Source: Chloroflexota bacterium (GTDB lineage Bacteria > Chloroflexota > Dehalococcoidia > SM23-28-2 > RBG-16-64-32). From it: a stretch of 21,067 nucleotides of DNA. The notes beneath the pieces were generated by a model. It searched no databases. It was not told the origin of the DNA and was given only the letters and a program-made list of their open reading frames with translations. Below, piece after piece: positions 1 to 8,001 of the stretch. Both the position numbers and the translations under genes were made by a program. Numbering within the stretch: position 1 is the first letter of the stretch; every line of letters begins with the position of its first letter. The stretch is taken from assembly GCA_022561095.1 (NCBI GenBank), contig JADFRV010000019.1:1-21067 (forward strand), written 5' to 3'.

Positions 1-68
1 TGGCAAACAGATACAGATTCGGCAATTCGGTGTATATGTTGCAATCCTTCACTTTATTGTGCATCGAA

Positions 69-100
69 TTGGGCGGCAATCATTAGTTTGCGCTGCCCAA
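69..100. repeat. Inverted repeat / hairpin
   Basis: TTGGGCGGC at 69-77 pairs with GCTGCCCAA at 92-100 over 9 bp with a single G-T wobble, leaving a 14-nt loop. There is no T-tract after it on either strand, so it is not a typical intrinsic terminator. I see no integron attC consensus core. Confidence 0.45.
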
Positions 101-132
101 ATGTCAACGAACAATCGGCCATACATTGTCTG

Positions 133-196
133 ATCAACACAGTGATTCGTCAGAGGCTCATAATGCCCGCAAACGTCGGCATTACGTCAAGTTGAT
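133..196. repeat. Nested inverted repeats
   Basis: ATCAAC (133-138) pairs with GTTGAT (191-196), and inside it AATGCC (162-167) pairs with GGCATT (178-183). The arms are short and unevenly spaced, so the nested fold is suggestive only. The pattern resembles recombination or mobile-element end DNA, but no named element is recognised. Confidence 0.3.
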
Positions 197-415
197 GCAT
201 GCTATTGTCGCAAATACTACGCAAGCTTCACTACTTCAGCAATTTCGGCGAACAATCTCGTCACCTAATAATAAGGAACAGCGTATGCAAAGTTGTCGGC
301 GCATGTGCGTCTGGCCCAGGTCGTATCAGCACGAATCCGCGAACTGAAGGCTTATCTCATGCTGCTCTAGACAGCTCAGCAGCGCCAGGTGAAAAGGGAC
401 GGTGCACGGTAGGTT

Positions 416-1357
416 TCATCGAGTTCCATACGCCGCGACCAGCGACAGCTGGCACCAACCCAGTACCGCGCGCGGACTCCTCACGTGGCGAACCAGCAAC
501 GACCCCCCCGCGCTTCCGATTCCGAGCCCCGCGAGGAAGACCGCGAGAATGATGGTGAAGGTGTACACGGTCCCGCCGAACACGAGGGAGAGCAGGCGCG
601 TCCAGACGACCTGCGCGCCCAGCGAGGCCAATCCGGAAAGAGCGATGACGACGTAGACTGTGCGGTGGGCGTAGACCGAAGGCAACGCCAGCGCCGACGG
701 AGCGCGCGAATCGAAGCTCGCGCGCGAAGCCAGGTACAGGGACGCCGCCGCCACCGCCGCGTTCAGCCCGACCGCGACGAAGGTGGCCACGTAAAGGTCG
801 TACACGCGAAGCAGGAAGAATCCCGCCAGCAGACAGCCCGCCACGCCGCCGACGATGTTCGCGGTGTAGAAGAGCCCCATGCGAGACGTACCCGTTCGTG
901 TGGTTTCCAGCCAACGCGAGATCGCGGGCAGGGTCGCGCCCATCAGGACGGTGGGCGGCAACAGGCAGATCAGACAGACCAGGGCGCGGAACAGGATTCC
1001 CGCAGGGCCATAACCGACGACGGCGACATAGAGCATTCCGACGAGCGGGAGCACACCCAGCAACGCGATGCCCAGCGCGCCGATTCCCGCCTCCAGATAG
1101 GCGTAGACGCGCAGCGGATGGTGCGTAGAGGAAATCCAGCGCGGAAAGCCCAAGCTCCCCAGGCACATACCGCCCATGAAACTCGTCAGGACAATCGCGA
1201 GCGAGATCGCCGAGGCTCCGATCACCTGACGCAGCAGCTGGAACCAGACCAGCTCGTAGATCAGCGCGGCGCAGCCGCTGGCGACCAGAAGCAGCGACAG
1301 GGGTGCGACGAAGCGGCTCGCAGCGGGAGGGTCGCCCGGATTTCCGCCTCGACTCAT
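416..1357 (-). CDS. Fused MFS/spermidine synthase-like protein, C-terminally truncated (likely pseudogene)
   Basis: The 313-residue product is the hydrophobic half of the family in which a multi-spanning transporter-like region is fused to a C-terminal spermidine-synthase-like methyltransferase fold. Visible family features are the first membrane segment with SGCAALIYELVWFQLL (about residues 28-43), the MGATLPAISRWLE motif (about 138-150), YTANIVGGVAGCLLAGF (about 163-179) and a second repeat of membrane segments starting near GAQVVWTRLLSLVFGG. The whole synthase domain is missing: the frame stops at SLVAAYGTR, shortly after the last membrane segments, where lower-GC sequence begins. The ATG at 1357 overlaps by 4 nt (ATGA) the stop of a possible 40-codon leader. 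It lies downstream of a full-length paralogue on the same strand. The truncated protein is unlikely to be fully functional; a contig breakpoint is an alternative cause. Confidence 0.8.
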   Translation of the reverse strand: MSRGGNPGDPPAASRFVAPLSLLLVASGCAALIYELVWFQLLRQVIGASAISLAIVLTSFMGGMCLGSLGFPRWISSTHHPLRVYAYLEAGIGALGIALLGVLPLVGMLYVAVVGYGPAGILFRALVCLICLLPPTVLMGATLPAISRWLETTRTGTSRMGLFYTANIVGGVAGCLLAGFFLLRVYDLYVATFVAVGLNAAVAAASLYLASRASFDSRAPSALALPSVYAHRTVYVVIALSGLASLGAQVVWTRLLSLVFGGTVYTFTIILAVFLAGLGIGSAGGSLLVRHVRSPRAVLGWCQLSLVAAYGTR

Positions 1358-1476
1358 CGCCGTTGCCTCCCTTCGGGTAAGCCCGCGTTCGACTGGCCAG
1401 CATCCGGTAAGGCTGCCTTTGGGGGGGCCGAGCTCCAGTGTTCAAGCAGATTGCGAATCTCGTGGGCGGTGGTCAT
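1354..1476 (-). CDS. Possible 40-residue leader ORF
   Basis: A short frame starts with ATG at 1476, preceded by a GGAGGTGG-like ribosome binding site about 9 nt upstream, and reads MTTAHEIRNLLEHW and on to GRQRR. Its TGA overlaps the next gene's ATG as ATGA, the arrangement expected for translational coupling. The protein has no motif I recognise. The remaining sequence between 1477 and 1699 shows no other gene and no clear terminator. It may be a real small protein or chance; the overlap and ribosome binding site are the only support. Confidence 0.3.
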   Translation of the reverse strand: MTTAHEIRNLLEHWSSAPPKAALPDAGQSNAGLPEGRQRR

Positions 1477-1699
1477 CGTGAAAGGGCCACCTCCAGTTGA
1501 TGGACGCGAGGATCTTCGTGTGAAATCAGCTCGGAATCAAGACGGGGTACACCGAGCACGTACGTTCATTCAACTCCCTACCACCAACTTCCTACGTCGC
1601 CGGCGGCGTTCGTGTTGAGCGCGCTGGGATCCGTCCCTCGAGTGGCTGATTGAAATAACTTTCGATAATAGACATTCGAGCGATCTACCTGTACCGACC

Positions 1700-4648
1700 C
1701 TATTCGATTTCCGACTCTGGGGAGAGGTCCGGCGTCGTGGGGCTCGCGTCCCGCGGAGATCTCCGAACTCGCGTCACGGCGTTTTTCTCCGCTATCGGGG
1801 GGAGGTCCCAGGATCCCTCTTCCAGCATTCGCTCGACCTTGCGACGTGCCGTTCCACAACGCAGGTCTTGGCAACGACTCCAAATGTCATCGAGCACGTC
1901 TTCATCGAACGGAACCGCGTGATTGTAATGCGTGGCATAGAGGCTCACCAGTTCCCATACCCTCGCGTAGGGCAACGTGGAGGCACCGAACTTCCTATCG
2001 AAGAGCCTCTGCACATCGCCGATCTCGTTTGGCGCGAGATCCGCTTGCCGAGCTCTCGCACCCCTCCGCATCTCCGCAAGAGCGGCTTGCCGACGGGTTG
2101 ACTCCGGATGATCGTACGCCCAGCGAGCGAAGAATGTCACGCACTCCTTGATGCGGTGGAAGCGGCAATTCTCACGCGCGCCCGCCTCGAGGAGCTCCTC
2201 CGGGTACGCGTCACTAACTCCCCCGTAGCGGCGCAGCAGCGAGTTGCGGAGCGACACATTCTGGTGCTCTTCGTTGACGTACAGGGGCAGCGCGCTTTGC
2301 TCGCCGCCGGGGAAGAAGGCGCGCGCTGCCAGGTGGCTCAGGATCGGATGGCGCAGCGTATGGACCGGGCCCTCGCGCTCCACCGCATGGAGCGTTCCCA
2401 GCGGCAGCAGCTCGTGGGCGATCAGCTGCGGGAAGCTATCGATCTCGACCCGCGCGAATGCCGCCGAGAAGTCGGGCTGCCCGAAGCGCTCTTCGAGCGC
2501 GTCGACGTCGAGGGCCCGGGCGGGTCGATCGAAGCCGAGCAGCAGCAGGTCGCCGCGCAGGGTGAACCAGACGGAGACATGGGGAAAGACGGAGGCGTAA
2601 GTGCGCAGGACCAGCTTCACGACCTCGACGTTGGTCTCGTAGACGTGGAACCACTGGCCGAAGACGCCGCCCGGCGCGAGGCGTGAACGCGCGGCCTCCA
2701 GGAATTCGCGGCTGTAGAGCATCTCGACGCCAGTGACCCAGGGGTTGCTCGGCTCGGAGACGATGACGTCGTAGTCCCCTTGGCTTCGCAGCAGCGTACG
2801 GTAGGCGTCGCCGCGTTTGACCTGGATCTTGGGGTTCTTCGAGGCCGCGAGGTTGCCGTGGTCGAAGAGCGGGTTGGCGGCGATCACACCCCGGGAGATC
2901 TCCGCCACGGTCACCTCGCGGGTCTCGTCGAGGGACGCGAGTTCGCCGGCAGTGACCCCCGTCCCCAGCCCGATCACGAAGCAGCGCTCGTGTCGCTCGG
3001 CCATCAGGGCCGGCACCAGGGCGGCGAGGGCCATCGTCGCATAGTCGCCCTCGAGGGATCCGTCGGATTTGCCGTTGACGATGATTGCGAGATTCTCCGG
3101 CTTCCCGTTCGGTCGCCACACGCTCACCGTACTGGTGGGATCGTCGTCGTAGAAGATCACCTCGCCGGCTAGTCCACGTCGACGATGAAAGAACTCATCC
3201 GGTCCCAGAAAGCTCGCGTCCTGCGGCTCACGCGAACGGAAGGTCCCGGCAGTGAGACGATCGACGGGCCACGGCGGCAGGAACGCCAGCGCCATCAGGA
3301 ACGCCGGCGCCATCACGGTCGGAAGTGCGACGAGCGCGGGGACGATCCGCAGCGCGGGTCGCAGCACGACGAAGGTCAGGATCGCGGAGCCGACGATCAG
3401 GGCCGCCAGAGCGATCCGATAGACGTGGTGCAGATCGAGCCAGAAGAGCAGCACGTAGCCGCCGAGGAGCGCCCCGAGCAGCGAGCCCAGCGTGTTCCAG
3501 GCGTAGAGCCGACCCGCCACCGAGCCGAGGTCGCGAACCTCGCGGCGCAGCTCGTGGAAGAGCAGTGGCAGCAGGGCCCCCGAGAGACCGATGGGCACGG
3601 CAAGAAACGCGAGCATCGCGAGAAAGGTCACCAGGTGGTAGGCGTAGAACGCTGGATCCGCCCGGCTGAACAGCACGCGGATCGCGTGGGCCCAGTAGGT
3701 GACGTCCGCCAGCGCGAAGTAGAGCGGAAAGAGCAGGGCGACCAGAAGCCACGCGCAGCCGAGGACGAGTCCGGCTGGGATCCGCGGCAGCGCCGAGACG
3801 GCCAGACTCCCGATCGCGATGCACAGCACGAAAACGGCCACCACCATGGCGAAGGTGAACTGCGACGAGCCGAAAGCGAGGGCTCCGAGGCGGTTCAGGG
3901 TGGTCTGGAGGGCCATCATCGCAAAGCCGGCCAGCAGCGCGACCGCGGCCCAGGCGACGAAGCGCGGAATCGGCTCGGCCTTCGCGGGCTGCGTGAGATC
4001 GGGTGCGATGCGCGCAGCGCGGCGCTCGAGGAGGAAGAAGCTCGCGGCTGCAACGAGATTCAAGACGCCCATCGTCAAGACCACGCCATCCAGGCCCAAC
4101 AGGGGGACCAGGAAGAAACCCCCGGCCAGAGCGCCCGCAAAGGCCCCGAGCGTGTTGGCGCCGTAGATCCAGGCGTGGACGCGGGTCGCGTGTTCGAGGT
4201 CGCCCGCGAGGGCCAGGGTGAGGATCGGAATCGTACCCCCCATGAGCACGGCAGGCGGACCGATCAGCAGGGCCGAGAGAGCGACGTCGAAAGCGAATCC
4301 CAGCGCGTCGTGGTCGATGGGGCCGAGAAGCGATAGGTACTGCGCGGCGCTGAAGAGCAGCGGGAAGAGCAGCGCGTAGACTCCGATTCCAGCCTCGACG
4401 AGCGCGTAGAATGAGAGCAACCGCACGGGGCGGCCCCGCTGTCGGGCGCGCTCCACCAGCCAGCGCGTGGCCCGGCCAAAGACGGCGTAGCCGACCGCGA
4501 GCCCGCCGAGGAAGATGCCGAGCACCGCCGCCGTGGCCTCGCCATGCGATCCGAGGAGCGTCGCCAGGTATCTCTGCCAGGCCACCTCGTAGACGAGGCC
4601 GGTGAAGCCCGTGAGGATCGTGAGCAGCAGCGCGATCAGCCGGATCAT
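1700..4648 (-). CDS. Fused MFS-type transporter/spermidine synthase-like protein
   Basis: A roughly 982-residue membrane protein with two domains. The first roughly 460 residues hold about a dozen hydrophobic segments in two repeats, with MGGTIPILTLAL and YGANTLGAFAGALAGGF in the first and AWNTLGSLLGALLGGY in the second. The C-terminal part is a Rossmann-fold spermidine-synthase-like domain: the SAM-type glycine loop VIGLGTGVTAGELA lies near residues 558-571, an acidic AEIS strand follows, and DYDVIVSEPSNPWV near 626-638 replaces the usual catalytic loop. Known members of this fused family are mostly uncharacterised, so polyamine synthesis is not assured. I chose the ATG at 4648 because GAGAGGGA lies just upstream; an in-frame ATG at 4684 would add 12 residues. 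The C-terminal 200 residues beyond the synthase fold are hydrophilic and unrecognised. It follows the Spy-like gene after 173 bp. Confidence 0.85.
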   Translation of the reverse strand: MIRLIALLLTILTGFTGLVYEVAWQRYLATLLGSHGEATAAVLGIFLGGLAVGYAVFGRATRWLVERARQRGRPVRLLSFYALVEAGIGVYALLFPLLFSAAQYLSLLGPIDHDALGFAFDVALSALLIGPPAVLMGGTIPILTLALAGDLEHATRVHAWIYGANTLGAFAGALAGGFFLVPLLGLDGVVLTMGVLNLVAAASFFLLERRAARIAPDLTQPAKAEPIPRFVAWAAVALLAGFAMMALQTTLNRLGALAFGSSQFTFAMVVAVFVLCIAIGSLAVSALPRIPAGLVLGCAWLLVALLFPLYFALADVTYWAHAIRVLFSRADPAFYAYHLVTFLAMLAFLAVPIGLSGALLPLLFHELRREVRDLGSVAGRLYAWNTLGSLLGALLGGYVLLFWLDLHHVYRIALAALIVGSAILTFVVLRPALRIVPALVALPTVMAPAFLMALAFLPPWPVDRLTAGTFRSREPQDASFLGPDEFFHRRRGLAGEVIFYDDDPTSTVSVWRPNGKPENLAIIVNGKSDGSLEGDYATMALAALVPALMAERHERCFVIGLGTGVTAGELASLDETREVTVAEISRGVIAANPLFDHGNLAASKNPKIQVKRGDAYRTLLRSQGDYDVIVSEPSNPWVTGVEMLYSREFLEAARSRLAPGGVFGQWFHVYETNVEVVKLVLRTYASVFPHVSVWFTLRGDLLLLGFDRPARALDVDALEERFGQPDFSAAFARVEIDSFPQLIAHELLPLGTLHAVEREGPVHTLRHPILSHLAARAFFPGGEQSALPLYVNEEHQNVSLRNSLLRRYGGVSDAYPEELLEAGARENCRFHRIKECVTFFARWAYDHPESTRRQAALAEMRRGARARQADLAPNEIGDVQRLFDRKFGASTLPYARVWELVSLYATHYNHAVPFDEDVLDDIWSRCQDLRCGTARRKVERMLEEGSWDLPPIAEKNAVTRVRRSPRDASPTTPDLSPESEIE

Positions 4649-4697
4649 CAATTCCCTCTCTTCGTGCTGGGGGCCTCGAGTCACGCTGCCGCAGGTC

Positions 4698-4717
4698 GCG
4701 GCGCGATGCCGCGCCGC
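4698..4717. other. GC-rich stem-loop in 5' leader
   Basis: GCGGCGCG and CGCGCCGC form a perfect 8-bp stem around the 4-nt loop ATGC, 50 bp upstream of the minus-strand start at 4648. No T-run follows on either strand. It could be a leader structure or a weak terminator after the Spy-like gene. Confidence 0.45.
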
Positions 4718-4821
4718 CGTCGAATCACCCTAGCGGAGCGCGCGCCAGGCTCGATCCCGCTTCCCCAGCGCCTCCTTCACGATCTCGGCTGGGATACCGA
4801 TTCGACCGCGCGGAGTGGCCC

Positions 4822-5463
4822 CTATTCGGCCTTCACCTCCGCGCCCGCTCCCTCGGCCTTCACATCCGCTTCCTCGGCCTTCACCTCCGCGTCCGCTCCC
4901 GAGCGCCTCCTCTTACGCCGCTCCTTCCGAGGCTGCTGAACTTCGGCCGCCAGGCGCGCCCGGTTCATGTCGAAGATTGGACGCTGCTCTTCCGAGAGGA
5001 GCGCCCGCATCTCCTCGATGCACTCGTCCGGACTCTTGCGCTGCTTGCGAAGAGGGCGGCTCTCTGCGCGGATGGCGCGGATGCGCTCCGTGTCGCCCTG
5101 CTGCTGGGCGGTGCCGAGCTCGGTGCGCAGCTCCACGGAGCGCCGTCCATACTCCAGCTGGGCCTCGATGATCGCGTCCACCCCGCGAGACTGCTCTGCG
5201 CTGAGCTCGATGCCGTCGAAGAGCACCACACGCGCATGGGCCAACCGCTTCTCCCCCCGCTGGGATCGGAGCTCGCGTCGCTCGCGACGCTGCTCGGCCC
5301 TCCCCGCAGTCGGCGTCGCATCGCGGACCCCGGAATCCGCGCTGTCCGGCGCTTCCCGCTCCGCCAGGGCCGCCGTCTCCGCGTTCGCGGAGCCCACAGC
5401 GAGACTGACGCCGGTGATCGCAACCAGGATTGCGACTGCGCTGCGCAGGCCTACCGCACGCAC
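4822..5463 (-). CDS. Exported Spy/CpxP-like (LTxxQ-type) small protein
   Basis: A 213-residue protein with an N-terminal signal peptide (positively charged start, hydrophobic AVAILVAITGVSLAVG, and a likely cleavage after SANA). The mature part is highly charged and helical. It has two LTxxQ-like elements, ELSAEQSRGVDAIIEAQ and LLSEEQRPIFDMNR, the spacing and wording seen in Spy/CpxP-type periplasmic chaperones and metal-stress sensors. The C-terminus is a basic stretch (RKERRKRRRSG) followed by three copies of a V-K-A-E repeat. I chose the GTG at 5463 because it gives the signal peptide and overlaps the sulfatase stop by one base (TAGTG), which implies translational coupling. Longer versions of the frame run through the sulfatase gene and are not credible. 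Confidence 0.7.
   Translation of the reverse strand: MRAVGLRSAVAILVAITGVSLAVGSANAETAALAEREAPDSADSGVRDATPTAGRAEQRRERRELRSQRGEKRLAHARVVLFDGIELSAEQSRGVDAIIEAQLEYGRRSVELRTELGTAQQQGDTERIRAIRAESRPLRKQRKSPDECIEEMRALLSEEQRPIFDMNRARLAAEVQQPRKERRKRRRSGADAEVKAEEADVKAEGAGAEVKAE
4827..4897 (-). repeat. In-frame tandem repeat encoding V-K-A-E units
   Basis: The word CGGCCTTCAC begins at 4827, 4854 and 4875, giving units of 27 and 21 bp that are multiples of three. They encode the repeated acidic/lysine tail of the Spy-like protein. Unit number probably varies between strains by slippage. Confidence 0.7.
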
Positions 5464-6746
5464 TACTGGACTCCGTAGCCCAGGGCGCGCAGCTGATTCA
5501 TCTGCATCTCGTCGATCTCGACGCTTGGGGTGTCCTCTCCCCAGGGCGGAGGCGGGCTCTTGAGATAGGCGACGGCTCGCTCCTTGAGCCTCTCGGTGAC
5601 CTCGGGATGTTGCTGGACGATATTGCGCTGTTCGCGGGGGTCCGCCGACTTGTCGTAGAGCTCCGTGCGCTCCGGAGCCCCCGCGCGGAACATCAGGCGC
5701 CAACGCCCCTGGTTGACGGCGACCATCGGCCGAGGCACCTCCTGGGTCCTTCCCCAGGCCTGGTCGATCTGCGCGAACGCCACGCCGTCGTCCTCGCCTT
5801 CAGGGGGCGTTTCGCCTCTCGCCGCGGCGACGATCTCCGGCAACATGGAGCGCCCATCCACGTCGGGAAGCGCGGGCAGACCCAGAATGTCCAGCACCGT
5901 GGGCCACAGATCGACGTTCTCCGAGCGCGCCTCGACGACGATGCCGGGATCGAGCCGGAAGGGGAAGCTCAGGATCAGGGGCGTCTGGGTCACCTCGCCG
6001 TAGACGTTCCGGGCGTGCCCCTCGCCGCCGTGCTCACCGAAGGCCTCGCCGTGGTCGGAGCTGAACACGACGAGGGTGTTCTCGCGCAGGCCGAACTCCT
6101 CCAGACCGCGGAACAGATGCCCCAGCAGGCTGTCGACCCAGCGGATCGAGTTGTCGTAGGAGTCGGAGTAGCTGGTGCCGAACAGTGCGGTGTCCTCGCT
6201 GTAGAGATACTGGTGCACGTCCATCATGTGAAGGTAGAGAAACCAGCGCTCGTGGCCGTGGGCGCGCAGGAATCCGAAGGCGGAGAAGAGAATGTCGCGG
6301 TCGTCCCCGTCGAGAGAGTGGTTGGGGTTCTCGAGACGCACGCGGTTGCGGCGCTGGGAGCGCGGGCTGAGGTAGATCTCGAAGCCCTGGGAGAAGCCGA
6401 AGTTCGGATCGATCCAGCCGTTCCTCCAGATGCCCGCGGTCCGGAAGCCCGCCTCCTGGAAGATCTCCGCGGGCATGCGGGCCTCCGGGGAGACCACGTC
6501 GTAGGCGCGCAGCACGCCCTGCTGGCCAGGGACTGTCGCCGCCTGGACGAAATCGCCGTGGTGGTCACCGTCGCCCTGGTAGCGATCGCCCTCGGGAACG
6601 TGGCCATCGGCTTCGCCTGCGGCATAGCGCTCCACTTCGCCCTTTCGATAGGAAGCCGGATGCTCCAGCGAGCGGGGTTGCTGTCGCCCCGGCCACAGCC
6701 GCCGGCGGTCCAGAACGCCCCATCCGAAGCGAGGACGGCCTGACAT
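5463..6746 (-). CDS. Sulfatase (alkaline phosphatase superfamily), 5'-truncated (likely pseudogene)
   Basis: The C-terminal three quarters are a clear sulfatase: MPAEIFQEAGFRTAGIWRNG (about residues 91-110), the YLHMMDVHQYLY strand (about 171-182), metal-binding VVFSSDHGEAFGEHG (about 226-240) with GHARNVYGE after it, LPDVDGRSMLP, and the late LYDKSADPREQRNI motif. Residues are counted from the ATG at 6746. The expected N-terminal segment, with the first metal-binding aspartates and the C/S-x-P-S-R nucleophile motif of this superfamily, is absent. Upstream lies the opposite-strand radical SAM gene, so the missing part is not nearby. The first 30 or so residues do not look like sulfatase sequence. 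The gene is probably non-functional as it stands. Its stop overlaps the start of the Spy-like gene by one base. Confidence 0.75.
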   Translation of the reverse strand: MSGRPRFGWGVLDRRRLWPGRQQPRSLEHPASYRKGEVERYAAGEADGHVPEGDRYQGDGDHHGDFVQAATVPGQQGVLRAYDVVSPEARMPAEIFQEAGFRTAGIWRNGWIDPNFGFSQGFEIYLSPRSQRRNRVRLENPNHSLDGDDRDILFSAFGFLRAHGHERWFLYLHMMDVHQYLYSEDTALFGTSYSDSYDNSIRWVDSLLGHLFRGLEEFGLRENTLVVFSSDHGEAFGEHGGEGHARNVYGEVTQTPLILSFPFRLDPGIVVEARSENVDLWPTVLDILGLPALPDVDGRSMLPEIVAAARGETPPEGEDDGVAFAQIDQAWGRTQEVPRPMVAVNQGRWRLMFRAGAPERTELYDKSADPREQRNIVQQHPEVTERLKERAVAYLKSPPPPWGEDTPSVEIDEMQMNQLRALGYGVQ

Positions 6747-8001
6747 GCTCCCCGTATCCCGGCTCCTGGACGGCACCGTTCGCCCGGCCGACGCGCTTCG
6801 TTACGGGCGGTCCACCGCCAAGCTACCACCACACCTCATCCACTACTCGGCGGACAAGAAGCCGGTGGTGGTCTGGAACCTCACCCGTCGCTGTAACCTC
6901 CATTGCATGCATTGCTACTCCGATTCCCATAACCGAGAGTACCCCGGCGAGCTGACGACCGATGAAGGTCTTCGCCTCATCGATGATGTCGCCGGCTTCC
7001 GCGTGCCCACGATGATCTTCTCCGGCGGCGAGCCCCTCAAGCGGCCGGACATCTTTCAACTGGTTGCCCACGCCAGACGGCGCGGCCTCCGCTGCGTGCT
7101 CTCGACAAACGGTACTCTCATCTCGGCGGCTGCGGCGGAACGCATCCGCGATGCTGGCTTCGCCTACGTCGGCATCAGCCTGGACGGCCTCAGGGAGGTG
7201 CACGATAAGGTGCGAGGCAAAAAAGGCGCCTTCGATGAGGCGCTGGCCGGCATCCGCCGCTGCCGCGACCTCGGCGTCAAGGTCGGCGTTCGCTTCACCC
7301 TCCATCGCAAGAACGTGGACCAGCTCGCGGGTGTGTTGGACCTTCTGGAATCGGAGAACATCCCCCGCTTCTGCATGTACCACCTGGCCTACGCCGGCCG
7401 CGGCGACCGCATACGCAAGTACGACCTCGATCCGAACGAGACACGGGCGGCCGTGGACTACCTGTTCCAGCGCGTGAAAGAGTTCCATCAGCGCGGCGTG
7501 GGCAAGGAGATCCTGACCGTAGACAATCACGCGGACTCCGCCTACCTCTACCTGCACCTGCGTGAGGAGGAGCCGGAGCGCGCAGAGGAGGTGCACCGCC
7601 TCCTGGCCTGGAACGGCGGCAATCAGTCCGGCGTTGGGATCGCCTCCGTCGATCCGCAAGGCGACGTGCACGCGGACGTGTTCTCCTGGCATTACAGCTT
7701 CGGCAATGTGCGGGAGCGCCCGTTCAGCTCCATCTGGCCCGATACGTCGCACTCCCGGATGGCTGTCCTCAAGAACCGTCAGCCCCATCTGAAGGGCCGC
7801 TGCCGCGGTTGCCGGTTCTTGGACATCTGCAACGGTAGCCTGCGTGCCAGGGCCGAGAGCTACTTCGGCGATTTCCTGGCCCCCGACCCGGCCTGCTACC
7901 TTACCGATGAGGAGATTGGTCTAGGCGCGGGCTCCCCCGATGCTGAGACCGCCCAGGAGTGGCCGGTGCCCGTCCAGACAGCCCGAAAAGAGACACGGTG
8001 A
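6745..8001 (+). CDS. Radical SAM/SPASM protein, NirJ/AhbC-like (heme d1 or alternative heme synthesis)
   Basis: A 418-residue enzyme with the radical SAM cluster motif CNLHCMHC (C50, C54, C57), the SAM-contacting SGGEPL (93-98), STNGT and GISLDG strands, and a C-terminal cysteine domain RCRGCRFLDIC (C353, C356, C362) followed by C384 in PDPACYLTDEE. The N-terminus MLPVSRLLDG and the stretch HYSFGNVRERPFSSIW are typical of NirJ (heme d1 pathway) and AhbC (12,18-didecarboxysiroheme deacetylase). Both act on siroheme-derived tetrapyrroles in the cytoplasm, and I cannot separate them by eye. A GAGGA ribosome binding site lies about 10 nt before the ATG. It overlaps the next gene by 4 nt. No siroheme decarboxylase genes (ahbA/B or nirDLGH) are in view, so the substrate is uncertain. 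Confidence 0.85.
   Translation: MLPVSRLLDGTVRPADALRYGRSTAKLPPHLIHYSADKKPVVVWNLTRRCNLHCMHCYSDSHNREYPGELTTDEGLRLIDDVAGFRVPTMIFSGGEPLKRPDIFQLVAHARRRGLRCVLSTNGTLISAAAAERIRDAGFAYVGISLDGLREVHDKVRGKKGAFDEALAGIRRCRDLGVKVGVRFTLHRKNVDQLAGVLDLLESENIPRFCMYHLAYAGRGDRIRKYDLDPNETRAAVDYLFQRVKEFHQRGVGKEILTVDNHADSAYLYLHLREEEPERAEEVHRLLAWNGGNQSGVGIASVDPQGDVHADVFSWHYSFGNVRERPFSSIWPDTSHSRMAVLKNRQPHLKGRCRGCRFLDICNGSLRARAESYFGDFLAPDPACYLTDEEIGLGAGSPDAETAQEWPVPVQTARKETR

Larger units (their letters stand above)
1..415. other. Lower-GC non-coding left end
   Basis: No convincing gene is visible here. All frames are broken by frequent stops, and the short open frames lack a ribosome binding site and recognisable composition. 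The GC content is visibly lower than in the block that starts near position 416, and the sequence contains at least two sets of inverted repeats (69-100 and 133-196). The word CGAACAATC occurs twice, near 107 and 252. The neighbouring membrane-protein gene loses family similarity where it enters this stretch, so a sequence breakpoint lies around 400-430. It could be an intergenic region, a decayed mobile-element end, or sequence from a different replicon joined at assembly. Confidence 0.5.

Noticed and set aside
69..196. Integron attC-like site in the left end
   Set aside because: The hairpins lack the conserved GTTRRRY and RYYYAAC core sites in the needed positions.
485..1618. Long plus-strand open frame of 377 codons opposite the truncated transporter gene
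   Set aside because: It is low-complexity, Arg/Gln/Asp-rich translation of the antisense strand of a clear membrane-protein gene, as expected for a shadow frame in GC-rich DNA.
3185..4336. Long plus-strand open frame opposite the fused transporter/spermidine-synthase gene
   Set aside because: Charged, repetitive antisense translation with no motif; the minus strand carries the conserved protein.
5464..5703. N-terminal extension of the Spy-like protein by 80 residues
   Set aside because: It runs through the sulfatase gene in another frame and would bury the signal peptide.
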